Below are positions 1 through 8,257 of a DNA stretch of 64,000 nt, one piece after another; positions within the stretch are counted from its first letter, which is position 1, and the number at the start of each line of letters is the position of its first letter. The stretch lies in the NCBI GenBank assembly GCA_964439835.1, contig CAYTPQ010000003.1, positions 1 through 64,000 of the forward strand, written 5' to 3'. The position numbers and the translations under genes were made by a program. This DNA comes from JAGNLM01 sp964439835. Its GTDB lineage: Bacteria; Pseudomonadota; Gammaproteobacteria; JAABTG01. The notes under the pieces are model-generated. The model was not told the DNA's origin and ran no database searches. It worked only from the letters and a program-made list of their open reading frames with translations.

Positions 1-8
1 CTCGAGGC

Positions 9-80
9 TTGTCAGACACCTGCCCCCTTGAGGACGGGCACGCATCGCGACGCCTGCGGCCGAGGGCAGGTGTCTGACAA
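9..80. repeat. 17-bp perfect inverted repeat with 38-nt loop
   Basis: Positions 9-25 and 64-80 are exact reverse complements (arm TTGTCAGACACCTGCCC). The loop is GC-rich. It lies downstream of the thermonuclease gene, whose transcript reads toward it, so it could act as a 3' hairpin, but there is no T-run. The arms look like an extragenic palindromic repeat; the copy number elsewhere cannot be seen here. Confidence 0.75.
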
Positions 81-327
81 CCCTTAACGGATCCTGCCGT
101 AGCCGGCCGCGGAGGGTCTTTCAGACGTGTAAAAATTCTCGACATGGAAGGGCGGGGCTAGACCAGCGGGCCGACCCGGCCTCTCCGATCGAGCGCGTGG
201 CTCGGAACGTCCGCAGTCGGGCGACGCTGCCGTTCCCGAAGGGTACCTGGAACGGCAACTCCTCGCCGCCAAGCACCGACAACCCGACGGCCGGACACGG
301 CGGGCTGACTGATCCAATAGCAGACCC
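81..327. other. Non-coding stretch left of the thermonuclease
   Basis: About 250 bases between the inverted repeat at 9-80 and the tail of the thermonuclease frame. Short open frames on both strands here show no recognisable protein. I see no RNA gene or convincing promoter. Confidence 0.4.
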
Positions 328-375
328 TCACCGCCCCTTCCGCCACTCCCTCGGCGCCACAGGCGCCGGGTCCCG

Positions 376-867
376 TTACAGCCCCGCCCGCCGGCTTCGG
401 GCCTCGACCTCGGCAAAGGCGTAGCGTTCCCGGTCCTCCTCGCTCTGCTGGTGGGCGTACTGCGTGTAGTGCCAGGCGAGTCCGGCCGTGAGCTGGGCGA
501 GACCGGCGTCAAGCGTCTTCGGGCAGCCGGCGCCCTGGCAGCGTGCATCGGGCGAGACGACCCAGACTTGGCCGACCACCCGGCCGTCGCGGTCCCGCTC
601 GTGCCCGCGGACTTCGATGGTCTTGCCGGCAACGAGGCGCGCCAGGTTCTGGCGAGAGCGCTCGCCGAACGGCTGGTCGCGCTCGGGCGCGTCGACGCCG
701 GCGAGACGGACCTCCATTTGGTTCCGAGCGCCGACGAGGACCGTCATGGTGTCGCCGTCGGCGATGCGGATGACGCGGCCCGTAAGGGTCTCGGCGGAGG
801 CCGGGGAGGTGAGGAGGAGAACGGCAACGACGAGGACCGTTTGGAACCGCGAGACGGACGTTCGCAT
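376..867 (-). CDS. Thermonuclease family protein (SNase-like), C-terminally truncated by a nonsense codon
   Basis: Secreted or periplasmic staphylococcal-nuclease-like (TNase) domain expected to cut DNA or RNA. The N-terminus is a signal peptide (hydrophobic VLVVAVLLL then SPASA). The OB-fold nuclease motifs are visible: RIADGDTMTVL near the start of the mature protein, VRLAGVDAPE, then RGHERDRDGRVVGQVWV with the catalytic-type Arg and Asp. The frame stops at TAA (376-378) right after RRAGL. Continuing past it gives 15 more codons, RDPAPVAPREWRKGR, then TGA at 328-330. Relatives normally read GLW-x-DP-x-P-x-P-x-EWR here, so a Trp codon appears to have become TAA. Start taken as ATG 867, which overlaps the TGA of a small upstream frame (TGATG); an in-frame GTG lies at 870. 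The nuclease core is intact, so activity may survive. Confidence 0.8.
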   Translation of the reverse strand: MRTSVSRFQTVLVVAVLLLTSPASAETLTGRVIRIADGDTMTVLVGARNQMEVRLAGVDAPERDQPFGERSRQNLARLVAGKTIEVRGHERDRDGRVVGQVWVVSPDARCQGAGCPKTLDAGLAQLTAGLAWHYTQYAHQQSEEDRERYAFAEVEARSRRAGL

Positions 868-941
868 CACTCGAAGCAGTCGCCGTCCAGCTTCGGCACC
901 TTCACGGGACGCAAGGGGACGCCGACCTCGTGATCGATCAT
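867..941 (-). pseudogene. 24-codon frame, probable remnant coupled to the thermonuclease gene
   Basis: ATG at 941 opens a 24-residue frame ending LDGDCFE, whose TGA shares its A with the thermonuclease ATG (TGATG coupling). Reading upstream in the same frame gives plausible protein sequence (RSIPLAGRRLAAL), then a TGA, then RLTIAEVTDAERP. This looks like a longer small protein interrupted by an in-frame stop. I recognise no family. It could also be chance. Confidence 0.3.
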
Positions 942-1044
942 CAGCGCGGCGAGCCGGCGACCGGCTAACGGGATCGAGCGTCAGGGTCGTTCGGCGTCCG
1001 TGACCTCGGCGATGGTCAGCCTGGCGGGTGAGCGCCGCGTGGTG

Positions 1045-2445
1045 CTACTCGCGCACGTCGACGAAGTGGCCAGCAATCGCCGCGGCGGCCGCCATCGCCG
1101 GGCTCACCAGGTGGGTGCGCCCGCCCGCCCCCTGGCGGCCCTCGAAGTTACGATTCGAGGTCGAGGCGCAACGCTCGCCGGGCTCCAGGCGGTCGGCGTT
1201 CATCGCCAGGCACATGGAGCAGCCGGGCTCGCGCCACTCGAAACCCGCCTCGGTGAAGACCCGGTCCAGGCCCTCCGCCTCGGCCTGCCGCTTCACCAGC
1301 CCGGACCCCGGCACCACCATCGCGAGCTTGACGCCCGGGGCCACCTGCCGGCCCCGCACCACCGCAGCGGCCGCCCGGAGGTCCTCGATTCGGCCGTTGG
1401 TGCAGGAGCCGATGAAGACCTTGTCGAGGGCGATGGCCTGGATCGGGGTGCCAGGCTCGAGCCCCATGTAGGCGAGGGCCTGGCGCATCCCCGCCCGGCG
1501 CACCGGGTCCGGCTCCGCCGCCGGGTCCGGGACGCGGCCGTCGACCGGCGCGACCATCTCGGGCGAGGTCCCCCAGCTCACCTGGGGCCGGATGGAGGCG
1601 GCCTCCAGGCGCACCTCCCGGTCGAACACCGCGTCCGGGTCGCTCGTCAGGGCCCGCCAGGCGGCGGCCGCCTGGTCCCAGTGGGGGCCTTTCGGCGCGT
1701 ACGGCCGCCCCTGGACGTAGCGGATCGTAGTCTCGTCCACCGCCACCATCCCAGCGCGGGCGCCCGCCTCGATGGCCATGTTGCAGAGGGTCATCCGCCC
1801 CTCGACCGAGAGCGCGCGCACCGCCTCGCCGGCGAACTCCATCGCGTAGCCGGTGCCGCCGGCGGTCCCGATCTCGCCGATCACCGCCAGCACCACGTCC
1901 TTGGCGGTCACCCCGGTCGGCAGCGGCCCCTCCACCAGGACCCGCAGGTTCTTCGACTTCTTCTGCAGCAGGCACTGGGTCGCGAGCACGTGCTCGACCT
2001 CGGAGGTGCCGATGCCGAATGCGAGCGCCCCGAGCGCGCCGTGGGTGGAGGTGTGGGAATCCCCGCAGACCACGGTCATGCCCGGGTAGGTGAGCCCCTG
2101 CTCAGGGCCGATGATGTGGACGATCCCCTGGCGCGGGTCGTCCATCCGGAACTCCGCGACCCCGAAATCGGCGCAGTTCTGGTCCAGGGTCTCGACCTGG
2201 ATCCGCGAGATCGGGTCGGCGATGCCGGCCGCCCGGTCGGTGGTCGGCACGTTGTGGTCGGGCACCGCGACGTTGGCCCCGGCGCGCCAGGGCCGCCGGC
2301 CGGCGATGCGCAGGCCCTCGAAGGCCTGGGGCGAGGTCACCTCGTGGACCAGGTGGCGGTCGATGTAGAGCAGCGCCGTGCCGTCGTCGTCGACCCGCAC
2401 CACGTGGGCGTCCCAGAGCTTGTCGTAGAGCGTCTTGCCGGCCAT
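1045..2445 (-). CDS. leuC: 3-isopropylmalate dehydratase large subunit
   Basis: Isomerises 2-isopropylmalate to 3-isopropylmalate in leucine biosynthesis, as a heterodimer with LeuD in the cytoplasm. 466 residues, the normal LeuC length, starting MAGKTLYDKLWDAH. The three 4Fe-4S ligands are Cys348 (GSCTNGR), Cys409 and Cys412 (GCSMC). Other aconitase-fold signatures are CGDSHTSTHGALGALAFGIG and ASTSNRNFEGRQG. A longer in-frame reading upstream to 2565 crosses a hexanucleotide repeat and is rejected, because LeuC proteins begin at MAGKTLYDK and a GAGGCAGGG sequence precedes this ATG. Normally leuD follows leuC; here the next genes are a remnant and a thermonuclease, so leuD must lie elsewhere. 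A TATACT hexamer about 44 bases upstream may be its -10 box. Confidence 0.97.
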   Translation of the reverse strand: MAGKTLYDKLWDAHVVRVDDDGTALLYIDRHLVHEVTSPQAFEGLRIAGRRPWRAGANVAVPDHNVPTTDRAAGIADPISRIQVETLDQNCADFGVAEFRMDDPRQGIVHIIGPEQGLTYPGMTVVCGDSHTSTHGALGALAFGIGTSEVEHVLATQCLLQKKSKNLRVLVEGPLPTGVTAKDVVLAVIGEIGTAGGTGYAMEFAGEAVRALSVEGRMTLCNMAIEAGARAGMVAVDETTIRYVQGRPYAPKGPHWDQAAAAWRALTSDPDAVFDREVRLEAASIRPQVSWGTSPEMVAPVDGRVPDPAAEPDPVRRAGMRQALAYMGLEPGTPIQAIALDKVFIGSCTNGRIEDLRAAAAVVRGRQVAPGVKLAMVVPGSGLVKRQAEAEGLDRVFTEAGFEWREPGCSMCLAMNADRLEPGERCASTSNRNFEGRQGAGGRTHLVSPAMAAAAAIAGHFVDVRE

Positions 2446-2456
2446 CGCCCTGCCTC

Positions 2457-2480
2457 GTCGGAGTCGGAGTCGGAGTCGGA
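2457..2480. repeat. Hexanucleotide tandem repeat (GTCGGA)x4 in the leuC leader
   Basis: Four exact copies of GTCGGA on the plus strand (TCCGAC in the leuC message). It lies between the candidate -10 box (2489-2494) and the leuC ATG at 2445. Gain or loss of a unit would change leader length by six bases without shifting any reading frame. Confidence 0.85.
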
Positions 2481-2488
2481 ACGCCGGA

Positions 2489-2494
2489 AGTATA
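2489..2494 (-). promoter_or_regulatory. Candidate -10 box for leuC
   Basis: Minus-strand TATACT in the leuC/PAP2 divergent gap, inside an unusually AT-rich patch (CCTTTATACTT). There is no good -35 at 16-18 bases, so only the -10 is supported. Transcription from here would place the hexanucleotide repeat in the 5' leader. Confidence 0.3.
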
Positions 2495-2636
2495 AAGGTG
2501 ACCTGCGGGTTTTTCCCCACGCTCCGCGTCCCGGCAACCCCCGGCACCCGGGCCAACGTGGCCATCGACCGCTTGCCGGCCCGGGGCTCCCCGGTCTAGT
2601 GTCTCCCGCGCCGGCACCCGGAAGGCCCAGGCCCCC

Positions 2637-3335
2637 ATGACCCAGCCGCCCGCTAATGGACGCTTCACCCTACGCAACCTGGCCGTGGCCCTGGCCTGGT
2701 GGGCGCTCATCGGCGCCGTGGCCGCGGCGGGCTACTGGCTGACCGCCCACTACCCCCAGACCGCCCCCTGGTGGGGCGACCGCGCGGTCCTGGAGTGGAT
2801 AGCGGCGCACCGCGCGCCGGCCCTGGACGCCTTCTTCGCCGCCGTGACCTGGCTCGGGTCCCTGTACGTCCTCGCCCCCCTGGCCCTGCTGGTGCTGATT
2901 GCCCTGCTCTGGCGCGGGCGCGGCTGCGATGGGCTGCTGCTCGCCCTGGGGCTCGGGGTCGCGGCCCTTCTCAGCTCGTCCCTGAAGGAGTGGGTGGCCC
3001 GCGCCCGGCCCGACCTGTTTGCCCCCCTGGTGCCGATGCCAGGCGACGGGTCCTTCCCGAGCGGCCACATGACCCAGGCGGCCGCCTTTGGACTGGCGTT
3101 CTTCCTGCTCGGGCGACGCCGCGAGTGGCGGGGGCTGCCGGCGTTAGCGGTTTTGCTCTTGGTGATCGCCGCCGCAGTCGGGGTTTCCCGCGTCTACCTG
3201 CAGGTCCACTACCCGACGGACGTCGCCGGCGGGCTGCTCCTGGGGCTCGCCTGGGTGCTCGGTCTGGAGCAGCTCACCCCCGGGATCGCCGGAGCGGGCT
3301 GGGGAAGGTCTCCCTCTCGCGTCGAGGGACCCTAG
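2637..3335 (+). CDS. PAP2-family membrane phosphatase
   Basis: Integral membrane acid phosphatase of the type-2 phosphatidic acid phosphatase family, probably acting on a lipid phosphate or undecaprenyl pyrophosphate on the outer face of the inner membrane. 232 residues with about six hydrophobic segments. All three catalytic motifs are present in order: KEWVARARP (K-x6-RP), PSGHMTQA with the motif-2 His, and SRVYLQVHYPTDVAGG with the nucleophilic motif-3 His. It is divergent from leuC with about 190 bases between. The substrate cannot be read from sequence; BacA-like or PgpB-like roles are both possible. Confidence 0.92.
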   Translation: MTQPPANGRFTLRNLAVALAWWALIGAVAAAGYWLTAHYPQTAPWWGDRAVLEWIAAHRAPALDAFFAAVTWLGSLYVLAPLALLVLIALLWRGRGCDGLLLALGLGVAALLSSSLKEWVARARPDLFAPLVPMPGDGSFPSGHMTQAAAFGLAFFLLGRRREWRGLPALAVLLLVIAAAVGVSRVYLQVHYPTDVAGGLLLGLAWVLGLEQLTPGIAGAGWGRSPSRVEGP

Positions 3336-3487
3336 GCCACAATCACTCACGATGTGCCGTGCGCAAAGATCCTCGGGACAGGCGAGCCGTATCTGGGCGG
3401 CTGACGTAAGCTACTCCGGGAAGGTGGCCAACCCCGCCCCCCGGGGACCGTCGGGCACGACCCGACCCGTATGATGGCAAGGGACCT

Positions 3488-4990
3488 ATGGCGATGCCCC
3501 AGCTGCTGACCCTCTCACGCGCCGCGCGCCTCGCCGGCGTCACCCGTGGCGCGATCCAGCTCAAGGTCCGGGCAGGTGAGCTCCAGACCTTCGAGGGCAA
3601 GGTCAAGATGGGCGACCTGATCCGCGTCTACCCCCACGTGGAGATGGACGCCAGCCCGATCCTGGAGCGGGTCGAGGAGATCAAGGCCCAGGCCAGGCCT
3701 CGCCGGCACCAGGAGGAACACGCCCTGCCCACCGCCGAGGTGCTGGTCCAGCGGCTGGAGATGCTTGCCAACGTGCTGGTGGAGCTGAAGGCGGACCTCT
3801 ACCGCTCGACCGAGCTGCTGGGCGCCACCGCCCGACGCCTCGACGCGCTCACCGAAGGCGGCGGCGGGGACCTGTGGCCGCAGGTGCGAGAGCTGAGCGG
3901 GTGGCTGGCCGGCGAAATGGGGAAGGAGCCGGCCAAGACCGATGCCCGGGCCCGGCTGTTTGCCAAGGACACCTTCCTGCGCGTGCTCGCCGCCTCGGTC
4001 AAGGTCATCCCGAGCGGGCACGAGTTCTTCGTCGAGGGCACCGACTCGATCCTGAGCGCCGCGGTGCGGGCGGGGCTGACCCTCAACTACGGCTGCACCA
4101 GCGGCAACTGCGGGTCCTGCAAGGCCCGGGTCGTCTCCGGCCAGGTCTGGAAGCTGCGGGACCACGACTACGTGCTGTCCGAGCGCGAGAAGCGCCTCGG
4201 CTACGTGCTCATGTGCTCCAACACCGCGGTGACGGACCTGGTGATCGAGGCCGCCGAGGCCACCACCGCCAGCGACCTCCCGCTGCAGCAGATCCGCGCC
4301 ACCGCCCACCGGATCGACCGCATCGGCGAGGACTTGGCAGTGCTGTACGTGCAGACCCCGCGGACCCAGACCCTGCGATTCATGGCGGGCCAACGGGCGA
4401 CGGTGACCGTCGGCGAGGACGTCTCCGCTACCCTGCCGATCGCCAGCTGCCCGTGCGACGGGCGGCACCTGGAGTTCCACGTCCGCCGCCGGCCCGGGGA
4501 CCGCTTCGGCGAGGTGGTCCTCGGCACCCTGCGCCCGAGCGAGATGGTCACCGTGACCGGGCCCCAGGGCGAGTTCGTGCTGGCGGAGGACTCGGCGAGG
4601 CCGTCCCTGTTCATCGCCTTCGACGACGGCTTCGCCCCCATCAAGAGCCTGGTGCAGCACGCCATCTCGATCGACACCGTCGAGGCCTTCCACCTGTACT
4701 GGTTCGTGACCGGGAAAGAGCGTCTGTACCTCGACAATCTCTGCCGCTCCTGGCGCGACGCCCTGGAGAACTTCCGCTACACCGCGAGGGTGCTCGGCGC
4801 CGGCGCCGAGGCGCGGGAGGCAGCGGAACGGGTGCTCGCGGAGGTCCTGGAGGACGCGGAGGACCTGGGTAGCCACGACGTCTACGTGGCCGGTCCCGCC
4901 CCGCTGGTCGAGGCCGCGGCCGCGCGCCTACTCGCCCACGGTCTGCCCTCCCCCCAGCTGAGGACCGAGGTGACCGGGCTGGCGGGTTGA
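3488..4990 (+). CDS. HTH / 2Fe-2S ferredoxin / flavin reductase multidomain protein
   Basis: Predicted electron-transfer flavoprotein, 500 residues. Residues 1-55 resemble a MerR-type helix-turn-helix (LSRAARLAGVTRGAIQLKVRAGEL). Residues 60-160 are helical and probably a linker. Residues 170-255 form a plant-type 2Fe-2S ferredoxin with ligands Cys203, Cys208, Cys211 and Cys243. Residues 265-500 are a ferredoxin-NADP-reductase-like FAD and NAD(P)H module (SLFIAFDDGFAPIKSLV, ending DVYVAGPAPLV). The usual flavin-contact R-x-Y-S is replaced by LPIASCP, so cofactor binding may differ. The family resembles CDP-6-deoxyglucoseen reductase or oxygenase reductase components. The N-terminal HTH may be redox-responsive DNA binding or merely a membrane-targeting or scaffold fold. 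No oxygenase partner is adjacent. Confidence 0.85.
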   Translation: MAMPQLLTLSRAARLAGVTRGAIQLKVRAGELQTFEGKVKMGDLIRVYPHVEMDASPILERVEEIKAQARPRRHQEEHALPTAEVLVQRLEMLANVLVELKADLYRSTELLGATARRLDALTEGGGGDLWPQVRELSGWLAGEMGKEPAKTDARARLFAKDTFLRVLAASVKVIPSGHEFFVEGTDSILSAAVRAGLTLNYGCTSGNCGSCKARVVSGQVWKLRDHDYVLSEREKRLGYVLMCSNTAVTDLVIEAAEATTASDLPLQQIRATAHRIDRIGEDLAVLYVQTPRTQTLRFMAGQRATVTVGEDVSATLPIASCPCDGRHLEFHVRRRPGDRFGEVVLGTLRPSEMVTVTGPQGEFVLAEDSARPSLFIAFDDGFAPIKSLVQHAISIDTVEAFHLYWFVTGKERLYLDNLCRSWRDALENFRYTARVLGAGAEAREAAERVLAEVLEDAEDLGSHDVYVAGPAPLVEAAAARLLAHGLPSPQLRTEVTGLAG

Positions 4991-5357
4991 CGGCCTGGGT
5001 CGCAGCTTTCGCGCCACCGGGAACGGCAGGCCTTCGGGGGGGTTTGGCGTGACGGCGTCGGGGACCCGAAGCCTCCGCCCCCGCCCCCGCGAGCGTCCGG
5101 GCACGCAGACCTGTCGGCCGCCTTGACACCCGTGACGGCGGTCACGGCCTGCTCATAAGGCACTGTTTACTTGGGCTTATCTACTCGGGGTGCCGGAACG
5201 GCCTGTGACAGGGCTCTCGGCCCGGCTCGGCCCGGGTGTAGGCCCGGCTGCCTTCGAGGCCGGCGGCTCCGCGCAACTCTTTGATCTCAATAACCTTTTC
5301 GAATAGAGGTACGGCGCTTGCTGAGGGCGGTCACGACCACCCGCCCGGAGCACGCCG
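4991..5357. other. Intergenic region with a dyad next to a TTGACA hexamer
   Basis: This 367-base gap separates two plus-strand genes. TTGACA at 5123-5128 is followed at once by a palindrome at 5130-5147 (arms CCGTGAC/GTCACGG, 4-base centre), which is the geometry of an operator. No -10 box sits at the right spacing (TCATAA is 24 bases away), so a promoter is not proven. Nothing else recognisable. Confidence 0.35.
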
Positions 5358-6422
5358 ATGTCAGCGAACCGCAGCCCCCTCCGCCGCCTGCCCTGGCTCC
5401 TCGCCTTCCTGGCCCTGACCGGGACCGGCGAAGCAGTCGCGGAGGCGAAGCTGGCCGAGCGCTTCGACGCCGGCGCCTGGACGGGATCGGCATTCGTGGA
5501 CGCGGGCACCTCCCGGCTCAGCCACTGCACCGTGCACACCCAGTACGAGGGCGGCCAGGCCCTGGTCTTCGTGCGCTCGGACGAGGGCTTCTCCATGGCC
5601 GTGGCCGACCCCAGCTGGGAGCTCCCCGCCGGCTCCCGCCCGTCCGTGCTGGTCGGCGTGGACGACCGCTGGTCCCGACAGCTCACCGCCGACGTGATGG
5701 GCGAGCGGGTGCTGCGCATGGACCTCGGGTTCGACGGCAAGGCGGTCGAGTCCTTCCGCCAGGGCGAGACGCTGATGGTCGCGGCCGAGAAGGCCGCGGC
5801 CCGCCTCAGCCTCGCGGGCACCTCGCAGGCGATCCTGGACCTGGAGCGCTGCTACCTGCGCCACACTCGGCTCGCCGTCCAGCACGGCGCCGGCGCAGTC
5901 CAGCCCGCCTCAGTGAAGCCACCCCGGGCCCGGGCCCAGGACTACGGCTGGGGTTTGCGCGCGCGGATGACGCTCGGGGAGTTCAGGACCCTGCTGCGTG
6001 CGGCCGCCCGCTCCGACGGCGAGAGCGGCGTGCCCGACGGCGTGCTCGGCTTCGCCAGCTACTTCTTCCTGGTGCCGGACCGCACGCTGTCCCTGTACTG
6101 GGAGACCGACGCCCGCCAGCACGACGTCGACGCGTTGTTGCGCCGCCAACTGGAGAGCTGGCGCGCGCAGTGCGACGGCCCCTCGGAGGTCGGCGAGTCG
6201 CCGGCCACACCCCACGCCCGCGGGGCGCTGCGCACGGGGCACGTGGTCTGCCAGGACTCCGGCGGCGCCGGCTACGCCACCATCGCGGTGGTTCAGCACG
6301 ACCAGGTGGCCCGCATCCTGCTCACCGTGGCCGTGGGTGAAGAGCGTGTGGCGGCCGATGCCCTGACCCAGCGCTTCGCCGAGCTGCTCCTGGAGCAAGA
6401 GGCCCGCAGCGGGTCGTTCTGA
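5358..6422 (+). CDS. Exported protein of unknown function
   Basis: 354 residues. The N-terminus is a signal peptide (RRLPWLLAFLALTGTGEAVAEA), so the mature protein should be periplasmic. I recognise no family. The first half is beta-rich with a Cys in LSHCTVHT and another in LERCYLRH, possibly one disulfide. A linker rich in Pro/Ala/Arg follows around residue 190. The second half (from GWGLRARMTLGEF) looks like a separate alpha/beta domain with further Cys in AQCDG and VVCQD. It precedes the envelope locus, facing the minus-strand S41 protease gene tail to tail, with about 130 bases between. An envelope role is only a guess from position and export. Confidence 0.75.
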   Translation: MSANRSPLRRLPWLLAFLALTGTGEAVAEAKLAERFDAGAWTGSAFVDAGTSRLSHCTVHTQYEGGQALVFVRSDEGFSMAVADPSWELPAGSRPSVLVGVDDRWSRQLTADVMGERVLRMDLGFDGKAVESFRQGETLMVAAEKAAARLSLAGTSQAILDLERCYLRHTRLAVQHGAGAVQPASVKPPRARAQDYGWGLRARMTLGEFRTLLRAAARSDGESGVPDGVLGFASYFFLVPDRTLSLYWETDARQHDVDALLRRQLESWRAQCDGPSEVGESPATPHARGALRTGHVVCQDSGGAGYATIAVVQHDQVARILLTVAVGEERVAADALTQRFAELLLEQEARSGSF

Positions 6423-6554
6423 TCCCGGGGTTCGAAGCACTCGGGGGGACGCGCGCGCCGCGCCAACGGGCAAGGGCCGCCATCGCGGCGAGGGCGCCGC
6501 TCCCACAGGGGACTTGCGGGCCGCAGCCCCGGCCGAGGTAGCGTACGGTCCGCG

Positions 6555-7661
6555 TCAGCGACCGGCAGGGCGGTCGACCACGGCGAGGGACGCGCGCAGG
6601 AGCGCGGGCCCATCGAGCAGGCCCTCCGCGCCGACGCCCGCGTCGGGCTCGATCCCCGCACCGGCGCAGCTCCGGCCGTCGGGAAGGAGCACCTCACGGT
6701 TGGTCAGCCGCAGTACCGAGCCGTCCGAGAGCGTCCGGTCGGTCTGGGAGCTGCACTTGCCGTAGGTGCGCTCGCCGACCAGGCGGGCGACGCCGTGGTG
6801 GCGCAGGACACCGGCGAAGACCTCCCCGGCGCTGGCGGTGCCGGGACCGACCCACAGCACCAGGGCGCGCGGGCGCGGCTTGGGCCCAGCAGGGGCAACG
6901 TAGGCCCGGCGCTCGCCCCGAGCGTCCCGGGTCTCGCCGAGGGCCGTGCCCGCGGGTAGGAACAGGGCGGCGCTGTCCAGGGCCTCGAACAGGTCCCCGC
7001 CGGGGCAGTCCCGCAGGTCCAGGACTAGGGGCCCCGGCCTGGTGGCCAGGCCTTCCAGCGCGAAGGCGAGCTGCGTGCGGGTCTCCCGGGTCACGAACCC
7101 GCGGACCCGCACGACGGGGTAACCACCCTCGACGGCCGGCTCGACCGCGAGCGCGCGGTAGGGCTCGCGCTCGACGGTGACCTCCCGGGCCAGGGCGCCG
7201 GGACCGGCCGCGACACCCAGGCGCACCACGCTTCCCGGCGGGCCGCCGAGCCGGCGCCCGGCCTCGGCCAGGGACAGGGTGCCGACCGGTGCGCCGTCGA
7301 CCGTCGTGATCGCGAACGGGGCGATCAGCCCGCGCCGGGCGAGGGCCCCGTCACCGTAGGGTGCCAGCACCAGCCGATCGCCCCAGCGACCGAGCGCAGC
7401 CCCGACTCCGACGCCTTCGGACGGGGTGGCCTCGCGCGCGGACTCACCGGCCGGGAACCAGCGGGCGTGGGGGTCGATGCGCCGGAGGCCGCCGGCCAGG
7501 TCGCCGGCATCCAGCGCCTGCAGGACCGCCGGCGCCGGCGGGTCGAGGCCGTCGCGGGCGAGGGCCTGGCGGATCTCGTCGAGGGGGGGACCGCCCGCCA
7601 GGCTCGCGGCGGGCGCCAGGAGCACGGCAGCGACCCAGGCGCGCAAGGCTTCAGCCTTCAC
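6555..7661 (-). CDS. S41-family (C-terminal processing) peptidase with PDZ domain
   Basis: Serine protease of the carboxyl-terminal processing family, acting in the periplasm. 368 residues. A signal peptide (VAAVLLAPAASLAGG) is followed by a short helical domain, a PDZ-like region around residues 85-165 (GVGVGAALGRWGDRLVLAPY...GAPVGTLSLAEAGRRL), and the catalytic S41 domain. The dyad is Ser277 (GPGTASAGEVFAG) and Lys302 (GERTYGKCSS). The 25-residue spacing equals that of E. coli Tsp. LDLRDCPGGDLFEA is the typical pre-catalytic strand. It is the last gene of the minus-strand envelope run, 50 bases after a coiled-coil lipoprotein, and might process one of the exported products of the locus. Confidence 0.92.
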   Translation of the reverse strand: MKAEALRAWVAAVLLAPAASLAGGPPLDEIRQALARDGLDPPAPAVLQALDAGDLAGGLRRIDPHARWFPAGESAREATPSEGVGVGAALGRWGDRLVLAPYGDGALARRGLIAPFAITTVDGAPVGTLSLAEAGRRLGGPPGSVVRLGVAAGPGALAREVTVEREPYRALAVEPAVEGGYPVVRVRGFVTRETRTQLAFALEGLATRPGPLVLDLRDCPGGDLFEALDSAALFLPAGTALGETRDARGERRAYVAPAGPKPRPRALVLWVGPGTASAGEVFAGVLRHHGVARLVGERTYGKCSSQTDRTLSDGSVLRLTNREVLLPDGRSCAGAGIEPDAGVGAEGLLDGPALLRASLAVVDRPAGR

Positions 7662-7711
7662 CGTGCGCCCGACGGCCTGCGCGGCTGCCAGCGAGCCAGG
7701 CGCGCAAGGGC

Positions 7712-8257
7712 TCAGCTGCCGAGCTTCAGGTACATGTCCGTCAGCAGCCGGTACTCTTCTTCCAGCTGGCGGCGCTGGGCCTCGAGCTGCGCCCGGCGCG
7801 CGTCCTGGGGCCCGCTGCCGTCGCCTTCGAGCGCGTCCGCGCCCTGGGGCCGGCCCGCCTGCTGGACCTTGCCCTCGAGCTCGCGGGTGCGCCGCTCCAG
7901 CTCGGCGACCTGACCCTGCTGACGGGCGTCGTCGGCCTTGAGGGCCTTGACCTTCTCCGAAAGCTTGCGGGTGTCGGTCTCGAGCCGGGCGAGCTTCTGG
8001 CGTTCCGCCTTCAGCTGCTGTTCGGAGGCCGACTTGCGGGACTGGAGCCCCGCCTGCTCCGCCTCGATGTCGGCCCGCGCCGCCTTCAGGCTGTCCAGGC
8101 TCTCCTGGCGGCTGCGCACCCGGTCCTCGTACTTGCCGGAGGCGAGGCCCCCGACGCCACCGAAGAAGCCGCCCTCCCGGGGGTTGTCGCTGGCGCAGCC
8201 GCCGGCGAGGGCGGCGGCCACCAGCCCCGTCACGACCAGTGGCAGCGGCCGGTTCAT
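7712..8257 (-). CDS. Coiled-coil lipoprotein
   Basis: 181-residue predicted lipoprotein: signal peptide with lipobox LAGGC (Cys about 21), then a Gly-rich stretch (GGFFGGVGGLASGKY) and a long coiled coil (residues about 45-180) dense in Glu, Lys, Arg, Gln and Leu heptads. I recognise no enzyme domain. Its ATG overlaps the stop of the upstream glycine-zipper gene by four bases (ATGA), so the two are translationally coupled and probably act together, the pair perhaps forming a periplasm-spanning or outer-membrane structure. The Asp after the lipobox Cys is absent (CASD), which favours outer-membrane sorting in the E. coli rule. Confidence 0.85.
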   Translation of the reverse strand: MNRPLPLVVTGLVAAALAGGCASDNPREGGFFGGVGGLASGKYEDRVRSRQESLDSLKAARADIEAEQAGLQSRKSASEQQLKAERQKLARLETDTRKLSEKVKALKADDARQQGQVAELERRTRELEGKVQQAGRPQGADALEGDGSGPQDARRAQLEAQRRQLEEEYRLLTDMYLKLGS

